The notes: generated from the sequence alone by a model not told the origin. Numbered from the stretch's first letter, positions 42,401 through 52,693 are shown. The stretch: DNA of 64,000 nt from Saprospiraceae bacterium (GCA_016716335.1 JADJWN010000004.1:124001-188000), one strand, 5' to 3'. A program made the numbers and translations.

Positions 42401-43494
42401 CCGGTACAGCAGGTCCTGCACCTTGCAATCAAAGCAATGCGGTGCAGGTGGTTATTTTCCCGGCAGTGACTGCCACACCTGGCCCTGTGACAAAAGGTGC
42501 TACTTGTGGTACTACCAATGTTACTTTTACATGGTCCGGTCCTGCACCAGCAGCAACTATTACCCAGAATGGAGCTACTTTTGAATTGAGATATTCCATT
42601 GATGGAGGAGCATTCAGTAATACAAGTGGTACTTTTACCGGGGTAGCACCCGGATGTCATACCATAGAAGCAAGGTATGTGCTTACTACAGCTTGCGGCG
42701 CTACTGCTGCAGGTACTGCAGCTCCTGCAAATTGTGGTGTTCAACGAGAATTTATTATTTGGTTGAACTTAGATGGTGTTCCTTTGACGGTAGATTTGGT
42801 GGAGAATTGCGGTGCGACAACTAATATATCTTCTATTACTTTAGGTGGTGCACCCTCCGTACCCGCCGGACAGGAGTTGGTTTATGTTTACAGAATTAAT
42901 GGTGGACCTCTGAATGGCCCTGTTACTCTTGCACAGTTGCAGGCAGTAGATTTCCCTCCGGGTTGTCATCAGGTAAGAGTTAGAGTAAGGGCTACCGTGA
43001 ATTGTGGCGTTGGTCCTGACGGTGCGATAGCCGGAGCTGTTGCTCCGAATGCCTGTCAATCAAATGTAAGGAATTTTGTTACATTCCCCGAGCCTCCTTC
43101 TATCACGGTAGATCCCATCTGTGACAGTGGTGATTTGGTCGTTACTCCTGATATTTTACCACCTGCTGGATTCCAGTGGAGATTTAGATTAATAAACACC
43201 ACTACGGGTACAGAAGTAGTGGTTAATAACTGGCAGGCTTCATCAACATTTACAGCTGTACCCGTAGGATGTTACAGAGTGGAAGCTGTACCTGTAAGAA
43301 CTGACATTTGCGGACAAATGGATCCTTCTTTGGCTGGTTATGAACCGGGAGCTGTGTACCCAAGCAATATTCACAGACCTTTGAATAATCAAACTGCTGC
43401 ATCATTGATGCTAATCCTACGCAATTTGATGCGCTTGTGTTTCTTCTGCGGATGCATTTGTTCTTCCTGCACCACCTATGGCTATCACTCCTAA
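39484..43494 (+). CDS. Giant gene 2, segment 1: signal peptide and Cys-rich repeat array
   Basis: The likely start is the ATG at 39541, which gives a classic signal peptide (GSVLMLLLIAGVSLRVYAQ); the ATG at 39484 adds 19 unneeded residues. After two or three divergent units, at least eight repeats of about 80-90 residues follow from 40490 to 42750, each patterned as ITAPANTC - FTLP - GFTVEYxIDGGTW - PGCYxVRARYV - CG - VVIFP. Spaced Cys residues suggest a disulphide in each unit. I do not recognise the repeat as a named family; it is probably immunoglobulin-like. The last 33 residues, after NNQTAA, are out of frame. Confidence 0.85.
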   Translation: MNQLSFSQSTAYKKPKLNLMKNEIYIFLRGSVLMLLLIAGVSLRVYAQPCPTAPTISGMTFSPADPCLNQNHSIVNVTIAPSTPGTGYEYRYSLDGSPSFANSLPGGIPVGPHCITVAVFATTNVVCDGNNYGPGVMIPGTSVTYTLYFGTAGPPAIPRASIIGNLTCAPTISVVPDPLYSCYTYEYSIDGGPYSSTIPASLSRGCHTISYQLVSNAAGHFGCGFGSPTPASGTTDFSLFDDLFNIPNASLSVNRTCSDGTNGVVTSISGLPPASPGLTYEYSFNMQPYTTSLPTNLAPGCYNIMIRQVADCPGTTGDGTSPPECRKDINFVVFPTPPVITAPSNTCDAMFALPSVTPVPGFVVQYSIDGGAWETSPSTTTPGCHSVRARYVTATPCGSLPFNIVPAESFSDGVVSACTDASNSVEVVIFPAAPVITAPANTCASAFTLPTVPAVAGFTVQYSINGGTWTASPIVPTTPGCYNVRARYVLSAVCGATAANTPGFGACAASNTVNVVIFPTAPIITSPTNTCNAPFTLPAVPAIAGFTVEYRIDNTTAGTTGTFSTSPTIPSAAACYAVTARYVLAADCGTAPENVIAAGTPGMGACANSNTVNVVVFPAAPTLTQPASTCNAMFTLPSAPAVDGFVLEYELDGSGSWSASPSTTVAGCHTVRARYALAEACGGTPAGATSADAACAASAPVSALIYPTAPVITAPANTCDAAFTLPAVPPFAGFTVEYRIENTSTGSLIDWTSTPVVPTTAGCYAIQARYVNTAACGTVAAGTPGTGACGASNLVNVVIFPPASSIFWDLGGTQTATTLCGNAFPSFIFVASGAIFPPVFDFQLSLDNGATWLPVNTYPDNTSGPGCYRVVLRWVLAEDCGSTLAGTAGPGACAVSNTLDLLNVPDAPVITAPANTCASMFTLPDVTPIPGFDVEYSLDDGTTWSANPTTTDAGCYSVRARYVSANACGTIPAGTAGPAPCNQSNAVQVVIFPAVTATPGPVTKGATCGTTNVTFTWSGPAPAATITQNGATFELRYSIDGGAFSNTSGTFTGVAPGCHTIEARYVLTTACGATAAGTAAPANCGVQREFIIWLNLDGVPLTVDLVENCGATTNISSITLGGAPSVPAGQELVYVYRINGGPLNGPVTLAQLQAVDFPPGCHQVRVRVRATVNCGVGPDGAIAGAVAPNACQSNVRNFVTFPEPPSITVDPICDSGDLVVTPDILPPAGFQWRFRLINTTTGTEVVVNNWQASSTFTAVPVGCYRVEAVPVRTDICGQMDPSLAGYEPGAVYPSNIHRPLNNQTAASLMLILRNLMRLCFFCGCICSSCTTYGYHS
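40490..42750 (+). repeat. Array of about 85-residue Cys-containing protein repeats
   Basis: Eight or nine divergent units of roughly 240-280 bases, recognisable at protein level by the ITAPANTC start and VVIFP end. DNA identity between units is moderate, so the array is old compared with the 771-bp repeats of giant gene 1. The unit around 41890-42190 lacks the usual start motif and may be a different domain. Confidence 0.85.
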
Positions 43495-46400
43495 CAATAT
43501 TACGGTGTGTCTGGGTGAAACAGGTAAGATAGATTTACAATACTTTGAGCAGATGGTGCCAGCCTGTCTGGTAGATCCTGTGACAGGTATAGGTCCTGCT
43601 CAAATCCAATATATAGTGACCAGTAGCGATCCTTTGGTGGTGGCTCCCGGCATACTGAACAGTTTACCATTCAATCAACCTGAGTTGATGTGGATGGGCG
43701 AAAATGGTGAAAATTTCCCGAATGTAGTAACCATCGGTGTTACACCAAGAATCACTCTGGATGGAGTATCCTGTGACGGAGCTGAGGTGAAGTTCAGTAT
43801 TACCGTGCAACCTAACTTCCAGACAGACGTTCCCTGGTTTGTTAATCCGAATACCTCTGTACAGTGTGAAGACAACAACGGCTGGATTTTCCATACCGGA
43901 TTTACTACTGCCCCGGATGTAAATGGCTTTACAGGTCCTTTTGCCCCGGCCAACTGGACATTTAACAATAATGGAGGAAATGGAACCGTGGATGTTTCCG
44001 GAGCGCCAAACAGTGTTTCTTTAACCAGTAACAATGCGGGAGGCTTTAATCTAAGTACAACATATTGTATTACCATGCCTGCTACAGGTACTGTGACATT
44101 CGATTGGCAATATACAACCAATGACGTAGGTGGGCCATTTTGGGATGCGTTTGGTGTTTCTATAAATGGGGTATTTACCCAGTTGTCAGTAGATGCAGGT
44201 CCTTTTGTACAAAGCGGAACCTACATTTCCCCTGTGCTGAATGCGGGTGATGAGTTTTGTTTTGTTCAGGCTTCTTTTCATGGAATTTTTGGTTCTGCCA
44301 CTACAATTTCCAATATGTTTTTATTTATGGGTACACCAGATGAGGTTGAAACAACTCTTGGTTGTACATATGAATTATATTATAATTTATCTACATCTCC
44401 TTTAGCTGAGCCTATCGGTAATGCTTTGGTACAGACTATAGCAGGTGATGGAAATCCTGTCAGCTTCCAGCCGGTTTTCGTACCCGGTACTTATCAGATC
44501 TGGCAGAGATGCGGGGGGTGTGCTGAGTTGGTGACTTCTTTCAATGTATCTACTGTAGCTCAGCCTGAACTGACCGATCAGTTGATAGAAGCATGTCCTG
44601 TCACCCCGGGTGCAAATACCGGATTGTTTGAAGGAATTGAATACGTCCTGCCTTCAGTACCTGCACCTCAGACACTGACCGTAGAAGGATATTATCAGAC
44701 CTTCAATGGTGCAGTGAACGGTGGTGCCACCGGATTAATCTCTGCTACAGGTGATTTTAATTATTCATCATCTGATGCTACGATATATGTAAGAATAGGC
44801 CATGATGTGGATGGTCTTCCGGGTATAGACTGTTACTATGTAGGTACTATTGAGCTCAGAGTAGTCAACAGACCGATTGTGATTCTTACAGCTCAGGACA
44901 ATCCTGCCTGTATCTATCAGGATGTTACCCTTACTGCCAATGTACTGGCAGGCAGTGGTTCGGGTTATACCTATGCATGGGAGAGAGTATCTCCGGATCC
45001 TGGTGCAATTACAGATGCCACACCAAGTGTGGTAGTGACAGAGACCGCTCCTGGCGACTATGTGTACAGAGTTACGGTTACAGATCCTAACACCGGAGTT
45101 AACGGTGCTGATGGACCTGCATGCATTACAGTAGCTGATATTACAGTGTCTTTCGTGGGTCCCATTATTACTTGTCCTGCAGACTTCACTGCTTCTACGG
45201 ATGCAGGTGCCTGCAACACTTATGTAAATCTGGTTCCTGCTACTGTTCATCACGTATGTGTGGATGAGTTTGTAGTGAGATACTGGGTGACCGGAGCCAC
45301 TACTATCGGTAGTGCAGATGCCCCGGTTACATTGGCTGCCGTACACGCTGTACCATTTAATACAGGTGTTAATACAGTACACGCAGTAGCCGGTACTTTC
45401 TTCCTCAATGAATTCATTGCCTTGGATTTGCCGGAGGCAGAATGCAGCTATACTGTTACTGTACTTGACAGAGAGCCTCCTATTGCGAGATGTAAAGATA
45501 TTACCGTATTCCTGAATGCTGCCGGACAGGCTACAGTGACAGCTGATATGGTTAATGGAGGCAGCAGTGACAACTGTGGAGTTGTAGAAGCATTCATCTG
45601 CCCTGAAGTGGAAGGATTCACCGGACAGTTTGATGTGAGCAACTGGACATTTAATAATAATGGAGGAGACGGTACTGTAGATCTTTCCAATGCGCCCAAT
45701 TCGATATCCTTAACAGGAAGTAATAATGGTTTGGGAGTTAACACAACACTATGTATTACAATCCCTGCAAATGGAACTCTAACTTTCAGTTGGGATTACA
45801 CCACACTCGATACAGATGGTCCGTTTTTTGATCCATTCGGAGTATTAATCAATGGATTGCCTACCGTTCTGACAGATAATTCAGGTCCTTCCAGTCAGTC
45901 CGGAAGTTATTCTGTTACTTTGAGTGCAGGGGATGAATTCTGTTTTAATCAAGGATCTTTTGATGGGATATTTGGAGCTGCAACCACTATCAATAGCTTA
46001 TTCCTGTTTACTTCCAATCAGTTACCTTGTACATTCACTTGTGAGAATGTAGGTCAGAATGATGTGGTATTGGTGGTTAGAGATGCTGCCGGTAATGCTT
46101 CTTCCTGTATTGCCAATGTAACGGTAGTGGATGCCATTGCACCTACTCTGGTATGTCCTGCGAATATCGTCCAGAATGTAGATCCTGATACAGGTTGTAC
46201 CTGGACAAGTGAAGTACTTGAGCCTGTGACTTTGACAGATAACTGTGGAGTGGCAAGTCTTTCTTATACCATACTGAATCCTGACCAGACACTTGCCAAT
46301 GGCAGTGGTCCTGTAGATGATTATGCCTTTGCAAAGGGTACATCAGTAGTGACTTACACTGCGGTTGATGTGAATGGCAATAGTTCAGTATGCAGCTTTA

Positions 46401-49400
46401 CAGTAACAGTAAATGACAATGTTGCACCTCAGTTTGCAAATTGTCCTGATAATATTACAATAAATCTTACAAACAGTGGATTTACAGTGCTACCCACTGC
46501 ACCTGTTGGAGGATTTGATATCAGCATACCTACAACAGGAAATGGTTGTGCTGTTAATCTGGGTTATACAGCACCTTCTGCCAGTGATAATTGTCCTATG
46601 TTCGTGGTACAGTTGGTCAATGGTAAAGGGTCAGCAATTCAGACCTATCTTGCAGGTACGCATACAGAGACTTATGTCGTGACTGATATGTCAGGAAATA
46701 CAGCTATATGTAGTTTCACCATCACAGTCAATGATACAAGAGATCCGTTTATCACTTGTCCTGCCGACGTGACAGTAGGTACAGATCCGTCTTTCGGATG
46801 TACAGCTTCTGTTCCTTTACAGCCTACTTTCGGCGATAATTGTAATGTGGTAAGTGTTTCTCATTATTTCTCAAACGGTACCAATGCACCTTCACAGCTT
46901 CCTTCAGGAGCAGTGAGTGCAGCAACTGCCGCAGCTGGCTTTACTTCCGGATTATTCTATCCCGGTGTAAACGGTGTTTCAGGTACTACGGTGGTAACTT
47001 TCATAGCCACTGATGTAGCTGGTAATACCAGCAGCTGTTCCGTCAATGTCACAGTAGTGGATGACGATGCACCATTCATTATGTGTCCTATCGATATTAC
47101 ATTGAATGCCAATGCTACCTGTCAGGGAGTATTGAGCGCACCGTATGCACCAATGGTTGCAGATAACTGTGGTGGTGCAGGACTTACAGTGACTTACGTG
47201 ATAGAAGGTGCTACGACAGCTTCCAGTGCCGCTACCGGGGTAAATCCTGTACCTGTGACGCAAACATTCAATCTGGGTGTATCCTTTATAACCTTCACTG
47301 TGACAGATGCAGCAGGTAATACTGCTAAGTGTACTGCTACTGTGACCGTACTTGACAGAACAGCTCCGGTGTTGACATGTCCTACGGTACAGCCGGTCTA
47401 TAATACACCTGCCAATCAGTGTTTTGTAGCATTGAACCTCGTAGCTACGGCGACTGACAACTGCTCCGTAGCATCTATCAACTATTTCAATCCTTCATTC
47501 AATGCCGGAGCTAATGCCAGTGGTAATTACGCACCCGGTTTCTATACCATTGATTGGGTAGCAACTGATGGTTCAGGTAATACCAGTGTATGTTCCGTAT
47601 CTTTTGAAGTGAGAGATGTAGTGGCACCGTCTATAACATGCCCGGGCAATGCGACATTGACTACCGGCGCAGGCAATACTACTTGTACTGCTCAATATAA
47701 CTGGACTCATCCGGCTCCGACAGATAACTGTGCGGTGACATCATATTCTTACAGAATAGAATTACCTAATGGATCCATTGTCGGTCCGTTGACATTGAGT
47801 AATTTATTGGTACCGGCTCCTCCTGCTTCTGCTTATAATGCAAGTTATAACTTCCCGTTGGGTACGAGCAGAGTGAGATACTACGTATCAGATGCCAGAG
47901 GCAATCAGACTGTATGTTTCTTTGATGTTACTGTGTCTGACAATACTCCGCCCGTATTTACACAATATCCTGTAAGCTTTACTGCAACCAGTGCGGTAGA
48001 TCTATGTGCATCTGTTGTAAATTGGGCTAATCCGATAGCCACAGATAACTGCGGACCGGTTACTGTTGTAAGAACAGACACTAATCCAGCTCAGGGAACA
48101 ATCTGGCCTACCGGTACTTATACGATTACTTATGTGGCAACCGATGCTGCGAATAACTCTGCAGTGTGTTCATTTACTGTAAACGTTGTAGATACCCAGA
48201 ATCCCAATGTATTCTGTCCTTCTGTAACTCAGACCTTCCAGACCAATCCTGGTACCTGTACCTGGAATTCTGCCGGAAGCAACGCAGTTTCACCAAGATT
48301 CCAGTTTGACAATTGTCCTTACACTCTTACATATACTATCACAGGTGCAACTACCGCAAGTGGCAGTAATGATGCAACAGGAGTGGTGTTTAATCTTGGA
48401 ACAAGTACTGTTACTTACAGGATAATGGAGACTAATGGTACGCTGGTGGGACAGTGTTCATTTGATATTGTGGTTGTGGACAGAGAAGTGCCTGAAATTA
48501 CCTGTTCAATGGTTGGAGCTTTGCCTTCACAGCCATGGATCAATGAATTCCACTATGATAATGTAGGTACAGATGTAGGAGAATTCATCGAGATAGCCGG
48601 ACCAATAGGGTTCAATCTTGCAAACTGTGCAATAGTACTTTACAATGGAGCAACTCCTGGCGCTGCTGTGGTTTACAACACCACCACATTATCTGGTACT
48701 ATTCCATCTCCTCAGACAGGTACACCTGTAATCAATGGTGCATTTGATGGGGTTGGTACATGGGGTAATGCCTTAGCAGTTGCAGACGGTGTAGCAGGTT
48801 GGGCAGGTGCAAATGCACAGGCTCTGTATATGACAGAAGATAATACTTATTACTATCTGGGTGCTCAGGTTTCAGCTGCTGGCTGGCAGAGTTGGGGCTT
48901 CCTGATCAATACCAGACCCGGTGGAGGAACCAGCGACTCATGGTTAAGACAAATCACCTATGGACACGCAGACGCTCCCGATTATATCTTCAGAGGTACG
49001 TTCGGTGGTTATGCTGAATTCCACACATATAACTCTATGACCAATACTTGGCAGGGAATCGGTTCTTCTATACCAGGAACAGAGTTTAACGCCAATCCCG
49101 GAGGATTTGTGGAAGTAAGAATTCCAAAATCTACCATTGGTGTGGACAGAATTAAGAATGTTCAGTTCTTTATTACTGGAGATAATAATTCACATGGTAC
49201 TTTTGATGCAGTGCCTAATGATGAAATTGTTACAAGCTGGAATCCTGCGAATAAGACAGTCCTGGATAACTATGCCAATGCACCGATGTTTGGTTATGTG
49301 GTTGTAAATTATCCTCAGGATGGTATTCAGAATGGACCTAATGACGGTATGGCTTTAGTTTGTAATGGTATGGTTCTTCAATTGTTAAGTTATGAAGGAC

Positions 49401-52400
49401 CGTTCACTGCTGCCAATGGCCCGGCTGCCGGAATGACGAGTGTGGATGTAGTAGTGAGCCAGCAACCTGCACCTGCTATCGGAACTTCTCTGCAGTTCCA
49501 GGGTGCCGGCACAGTAGGCACATGGGTAGGACCTATCACCTCTACGCCGGGTCAGATTAACACAGGTCAATCTATTGTACCTACGGGTTCTGTTGTAAAC
49601 AATGCGCCCGGACAATGTGGTGCAGTGGTTACAGGAATTTTCGCCACGGCTACTGATAATTGTACTGCTAATCCTGCAATAACCAATAATTCACCTTATG
49701 GAACTTCCAATGCATCAGGATTCTATGCGGTAGGTAATCATACGGTTACATTTACAGCGACAGACGCTTCCGGTAATACCTCTCAGTGTTCAGTAAGCTT
49801 TACTGTAAGAGATGTCGAAGCACCACAGGTGAATTGTACTTCTATTGCACCAATGACACCTCAGATGACGGAGTTGTTTGTATGCGAAAGACAGTTCAAC
49901 TGGTTGCATCCAATACCAACAGATAACTGTGGTGTTACTGTATATACTTACTCTATTACAAATCCTGACGGTACCATAGCAGGTCCTTTCACACTTGCTC
50001 AGGTACTTGCAGGCGGAAGCAGAAATGCCGGCTATGACTTTGAAAAAGGTATGAGTACGGTTACTTACTTTGTACAGGATGCTGCCGGTAATACAGGAAG
50101 CTGCAGTTTCAATATCACTGTGGTGGATCAGCAGATGCCTTACTTTGCTAACTGTCCTACTATGATTATGTCAGGAAATGACGTGGACAGATGTGATGCC
50201 AAAGTAAACTGGACTATACCTCATGCTTTTGATAATTGTACACTTCCGGTGACAGTAACACCACTTCCCGGCAATCAGTATGTGCCTGGTGCAGTAATAC
50301 CGGTTGGTACACATACAATTGGCTATATTGCCACGGATTCAGATGGAAATACTGCGGTTTGTACATTCCAGATTATTGTGAATGATACTCAGAAGCCGGA
50401 TATTTTCCCGGGTAAACCACAGAATGTTACAGTGGAGTGTGATAACATACCTGCACCACTGGTATTGAATGCCAATGATGTACGTGACAACTGTGATCCC
50501 AATCCTGTAAGAGGATTTACACAGACCTCTACACAGAATCCGAATCCTGCATTGTGTGGTCACTACAACTATACGTTAGATAGAAACTGGACTGTTACTG
50601 ATAATTCAGGTAATGTACAGCTTTGGAATCAGGTAGTAACCGTGAGAGATACTAAAGCTCCTGAAATTACCGTACCATTGGATGTGACAGTACAGTGTAA
50701 CGGACAATATACAACCAGATCATTTACTTGTAATGCTGGTCTTGGACAGTATGCTCCGACAGTAGCTCAGTACTCAGTAAATGGTGTGAACACAGGCATT
50801 GCAACAGCAGTGGATAACTGTGCACCAAATCAGTTTATCTGTATCGAGTTCACAGAGACATTCACTCCTGGAAGTTGCGGATTTACCGGTTTGATTACCA
50901 GAACATGGACTGCAACAGACCCATGCGGTAACAGATCTCAGGGAGTACAGAGAATCACCATCGTGGATACTACTCCGCCTTCATTTACATGCCAGGACAT
51001 CACTGTCAATCTGGATGCTACCGGAAATGTTACGATTTCTGCGGGTCAGCTGATTGTAGGTGGTATTGCGGCAGTAGTTGAAAACTGTTCTGCAACCAAT
51101 CAGATCACCTTCCAGTTGTCCAAGTCACAATTCAATTGTACCAATATTGGTGTGAATCAGGTATTGCTGGTTGTAACAGATGCTTGTGGTAATTCTGCAG
51201 CTTGTCAGCGTAATGTAACAGTAAGAGACGTTACTCCTCCTGTTATCACATGTCCTGCGAGTGTGACTATTAGCTTACAGGGAGGCGAGTGTGTGGGTTA
51301 CTTCACATCCAGTGCAAGTGCTACTGATAACTGCGGTGCGTCCATCACTTATTCACCAAGTATCAGCCAGCCATTCCCGATAGGTGTTACCACAGTAGTA
51401 GCAACAGCTACGGATTTGGGTGGTAATACTGCAACCTGTTCATTCACTGTTACAGTGAGAGAACATGTACCTACTACCAACGCTTTGGCTTGTAATAATA
51501 ATGTGAATCTTTCATTGGATGGAAATTGTGAAGCTGTAATCAGGGCGGATATGATTCTGGAAGGTAATAATTACAGATGCTATGACAAATATTGTATCAG
51601 TATCCAAACTCTTACCGGACAACCTAAGGCTAACTTCTTCACATTGGCTGATGTAGGTAAGACCTTCAGAGTGATGATTACTGATTGTGAGGGCAGCAAC
51701 AATACTTGCTGGGGATTTGTGACCATCGAAGAGAAGTTGATACCTGAAATTGAGTGTCCTGCTAATCTGACAGTTTCATGTGCTCAGGATCTGCTGGCAA
51801 GAAATGCACAGGGCAGATTGATTACAGGAGAGGCAAGGTTAATCTCTTGCGAGCCTGGTGCAACCATTACTTTCCTGGATAACTTTGTGGATAATGGACA
51901 GTGTGCATCTCCAAGAGGAATCCTTTACAGAACGTGGAGAGTGACAGATCTGGATGGTAATTCTGCAACATGCGTACAGACCATTACAGTAAGAAATCTT
52001 AACCTTAACGATATCGTTTGGCCTGCTGACAGAGGTCTGGAGAATCCGATTGAATGTTCAGATGCTGCCTTGAATCCTGCGCTGACTACTCCTGCATTTA
52101 CAGGATGGCCGACTCTGAACGGTATTCAGGTGAACAGAACAGGTAACCTGTGTATGGTGGCTCTGAATGTGTCCGATGAGATATATGATGTATGTCCAGG
52201 AAGTTACGAGATTCTGAGAACCTGGAAGGTCAGAAATATGTGCTTGCCTGTAGGACCTAATAATCCTGCTACGCACATACAGGTAATCAAGGTATTGGAT
52301 ACCAAAGGACCTAAGATTGCGGTTTGTCCTTCAGATACTATAATCAGTGTAGATCCTTGGGGCTGTACAGCAAGTTCATTCCTGCCTGTTCCTGAGAAGA

Positions 52401-52693
52401 TTGAAGATTTGTGCAGTAATGTAAGCTTCAAGGCTACATTGTACGGACCGGGTCAGGTAGTTGTAACAGGTTCTGTTGCAGCTAAGAACCTGAGAGTACA
52501 GGTTAGAAATGTACCTAAAGGTAGCTATGTAGTTCAGTATGAATTCACAGATGAGTGTGGCAATAAGACCAATTGTGTATTCACCATAACTGTAAGAGAC
52601 TTTGTAGCTCCTGTTGCAATAGCTAAGAGAGATATCGTGATCGGGCTTGTACCGGGATTTGATGGACAGGGTGTACAAGAATGCACAGGCTAA
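43478..52693 (+). CDS. Giant gene 2, segment 2: HYR domains with nested insertions and shared module
   Basis: Good coding runs from about 43434. It contains a jelly-roll-like domain (43950-44330, WTFNNNGGNGTVD) and an Ig-like pair. A HYR unit follows, split by a second copy of the jelly-roll-like domain (about 45640-46015). Next come about nine ordinary HYR units. After these is a HYR unit split by a lamin-tail-like domain (48535-49590) that itself contains an inserted beta-sandwich (48719-49285). From about 50140 the sequence parallels giant gene 1. The segment ends at GFDGQGVQ because of one extra base near 52680; the next frame continues NAQAKLFAESVDNGS. Confidence 0.88.
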   Translation: MAITPNNITVCLGETGKIDLQYFEQMVPACLVDPVTGIGPAQIQYIVTSSDPLVVAPGILNSLPFNQPELMWMGENGENFPNVVTIGVTPRITLDGVSCDGAEVKFSITVQPNFQTDVPWFVNPNTSVQCEDNNGWIFHTGFTTAPDVNGFTGPFAPANWTFNNNGGNGTVDVSGAPNSVSLTSNNAGGFNLSTTYCITMPATGTVTFDWQYTTNDVGGPFWDAFGVSINGVFTQLSVDAGPFVQSGTYISPVLNAGDEFCFVQASFHGIFGSATTISNMFLFMGTPDEVETTLGCTYELYYNLSTSPLAEPIGNALVQTIAGDGNPVSFQPVFVPGTYQIWQRCGGCAELVTSFNVSTVAQPELTDQLIEACPVTPGANTGLFEGIEYVLPSVPAPQTLTVEGYYQTFNGAVNGGATGLISATGDFNYSSSDATIYVRIGHDVDGLPGIDCYYVGTIELRVVNRPIVILTAQDNPACIYQDVTLTANVLAGSGSGYTYAWERVSPDPGAITDATPSVVVTETAPGDYVYRVTVTDPNTGVNGADGPACITVADITVSFVGPIITCPADFTASTDAGACNTYVNLVPATVHHVCVDEFVVRYWVTGATTIGSADAPVTLAAVHAVPFNTGVNTVHAVAGTFFLNEFIALDLPEAECSYTVTVLDREPPIARCKDITVFLNAAGQATVTADMVNGGSSDNCGVVEAFICPEVEGFTGQFDVSNWTFNNNGGDGTVDLSNAPNSISLTGSNNGLGVNTTLCITIPANGTLTFSWDYTTLDTDGPFFDPFGVLINGLPTVLTDNSGPSSQSGSYSVTLSAGDEFCFNQGSFDGIFGAATTINSLFLFTSNQLPCTFTCENVGQNDVVLVVRDAAGNASSCIANVTVVDAIAPTLVCPANIVQNVDPDTGCTWTSEVLEPVTLTDNCGVASLSYTILNPDQTLANGSGPVDDYAFAKGTSVVTYTAVDVNGNSSVCSFTVTVNDNVAPQFANCPDNITINLTNSGFTVLPTAPVGGFDISIPTTGNGCAVNLGYTAPSASDNCPMFVVQLVNGKGSAIQTYLAGTHTETYVVTDMSGNTAICSFTITVNDTRDPFITCPADVTVGTDPSFGCTASVPLQPTFGDNCNVVSVSHYFSNGTNAPSQLPSGAVSAATAAAGFTSGLFYPGVNGVSGTTVVTFIATDVAGNTSSCSVNVTVVDDDAPFIMCPIDITLNANATCQGVLSAPYAPMVADNCGGAGLTVTYVIEGATTASSAATGVNPVPVTQTFNLGVSFITFTVTDAAGNTAKCTATVTVLDRTAPVLTCPTVQPVYNTPANQCFVALNLVATATDNCSVASINYFNPSFNAGANASGNYAPGFYTIDWVATDGSGNTSVCSVSFEVRDVVAPSITCPGNATLTTGAGNTTCTAQYNWTHPAPTDNCAVTSYSYRIELPNGSIVGPLTLSNLLVPAPPASAYNASYNFPLGTSRVRYYVSDARGNQTVCFFDVTVSDNTPPVFTQYPVSFTATSAVDLCASVVNWANPIATDNCGPVTVVRTDTNPAQGTIWPTGTYTITYVATDAANNSAVCSFTVNVVDTQNPNVFCPSVTQTFQTNPGTCTWNSAGSNAVSPRFQFDNCPYTLTYTITGATTASGSNDATGVVFNLGTSTVTYRIMETNGTLVGQCSFDIVVVDREVPEITCSMVGALPSQPWINEFHYDNVGTDVGEFIEIAGPIGFNLANCAIVLYNGATPGAAVVYNTTTLSGTIPSPQTGTPVINGAFDGVGTWGNALAVADGVAGWAGANAQALYMTEDNTYYYLGAQVSAAGWQSWGFLINTRPGGGTSDSWLRQITYGHADAPDYIFRGTFGGYAEFHTYNSMTNTWQGIGSSIPGTEFNANPGGFVEVRIPKSTIGVDRIKNVQFFITGDNNSHGTFDAVPNDEIVTSWNPANKTVLDNYANAPMFGYVVVNYPQDGIQNGPNDGMALVCNGMVLQLLSYEGPFTAANGPAAGMTSVDVVVSQQPAPAIGTSLQFQGAGTVGTWVGPITSTPGQINTGQSIVPTGSVVNNAPGQCGAVVTGIFATATDNCTANPAITNNSPYGTSNASGFYAVGNHTVTFTATDASGNTSQCSVSFTVRDVEAPQVNCTSIAPMTPQMTELFVCERQFNWLHPIPTDNCGVTVYTYSITNPDGTIAGPFTLAQVLAGGSRNAGYDFEKGMSTVTYFVQDAAGNTGSCSFNITVVDQQMPYFANCPTMIMSGNDVDRCDAKVNWTIPHAFDNCTLPVTVTPLPGNQYVPGAVIPVGTHTIGYIATDSDGNTAVCTFQIIVNDTQKPDIFPGKPQNVTVECDNIPAPLVLNANDVRDNCDPNPVRGFTQTSTQNPNPALCGHYNYTLDRNWTVTDNSGNVQLWNQVVTVRDTKAPEITVPLDVTVQCNGQYTTRSFTCNAGLGQYAPTVAQYSVNGVNTGIATAVDNCAPNQFICIEFTETFTPGSCGFTGLITRTWTATDPCGNRSQGVQRITIVDTTPPSFTCQDITVNLDATGNVTISAGQLIVGGIAAVVENCSATNQITFQLSKSQFNCTNIGVNQVLLVVTDACGNSAACQRNVTVRDVTPPVITCPASVTISLQGGECVGYFTSSASATDNCGASITYSPSISQPFPIGVTTVVATATDLGGNTATCSFTVTVREHVPTTNALACNNNVNLSLDGNCEAVIRADMILEGNNYRCYDKYCISIQTLTGQPKANFFTLADVGKTFRVMITDCEGSNNTCWGFVTIEEKLIPEIECPANLTVSCAQDLLARNAQGRLITGEARLISCEPGATITFLDNFVDNGQCASPRGILYRTWRVTDLDGNSATCVQTITVRNLNLNDIVWPADRGLENPIECSDAALNPALTTPAFTGWPTLNGIQVNRTGNLCMVALNVSDEIYDVCPGSYEILRTWKVRNMCLPVGPNNPATHIQVIKVLDTKGPKIAVCPSDTIISVDPWGCTASSFLPVPEKIEDLCSNVSFKATLYGPGQVVVTGSVAAKNLRVQVRNVPKGSYVVQYEFTDECGNKTNCVFTITVRDFVAPVAIAKRDIVIGLVPGFDGQGVQECTG

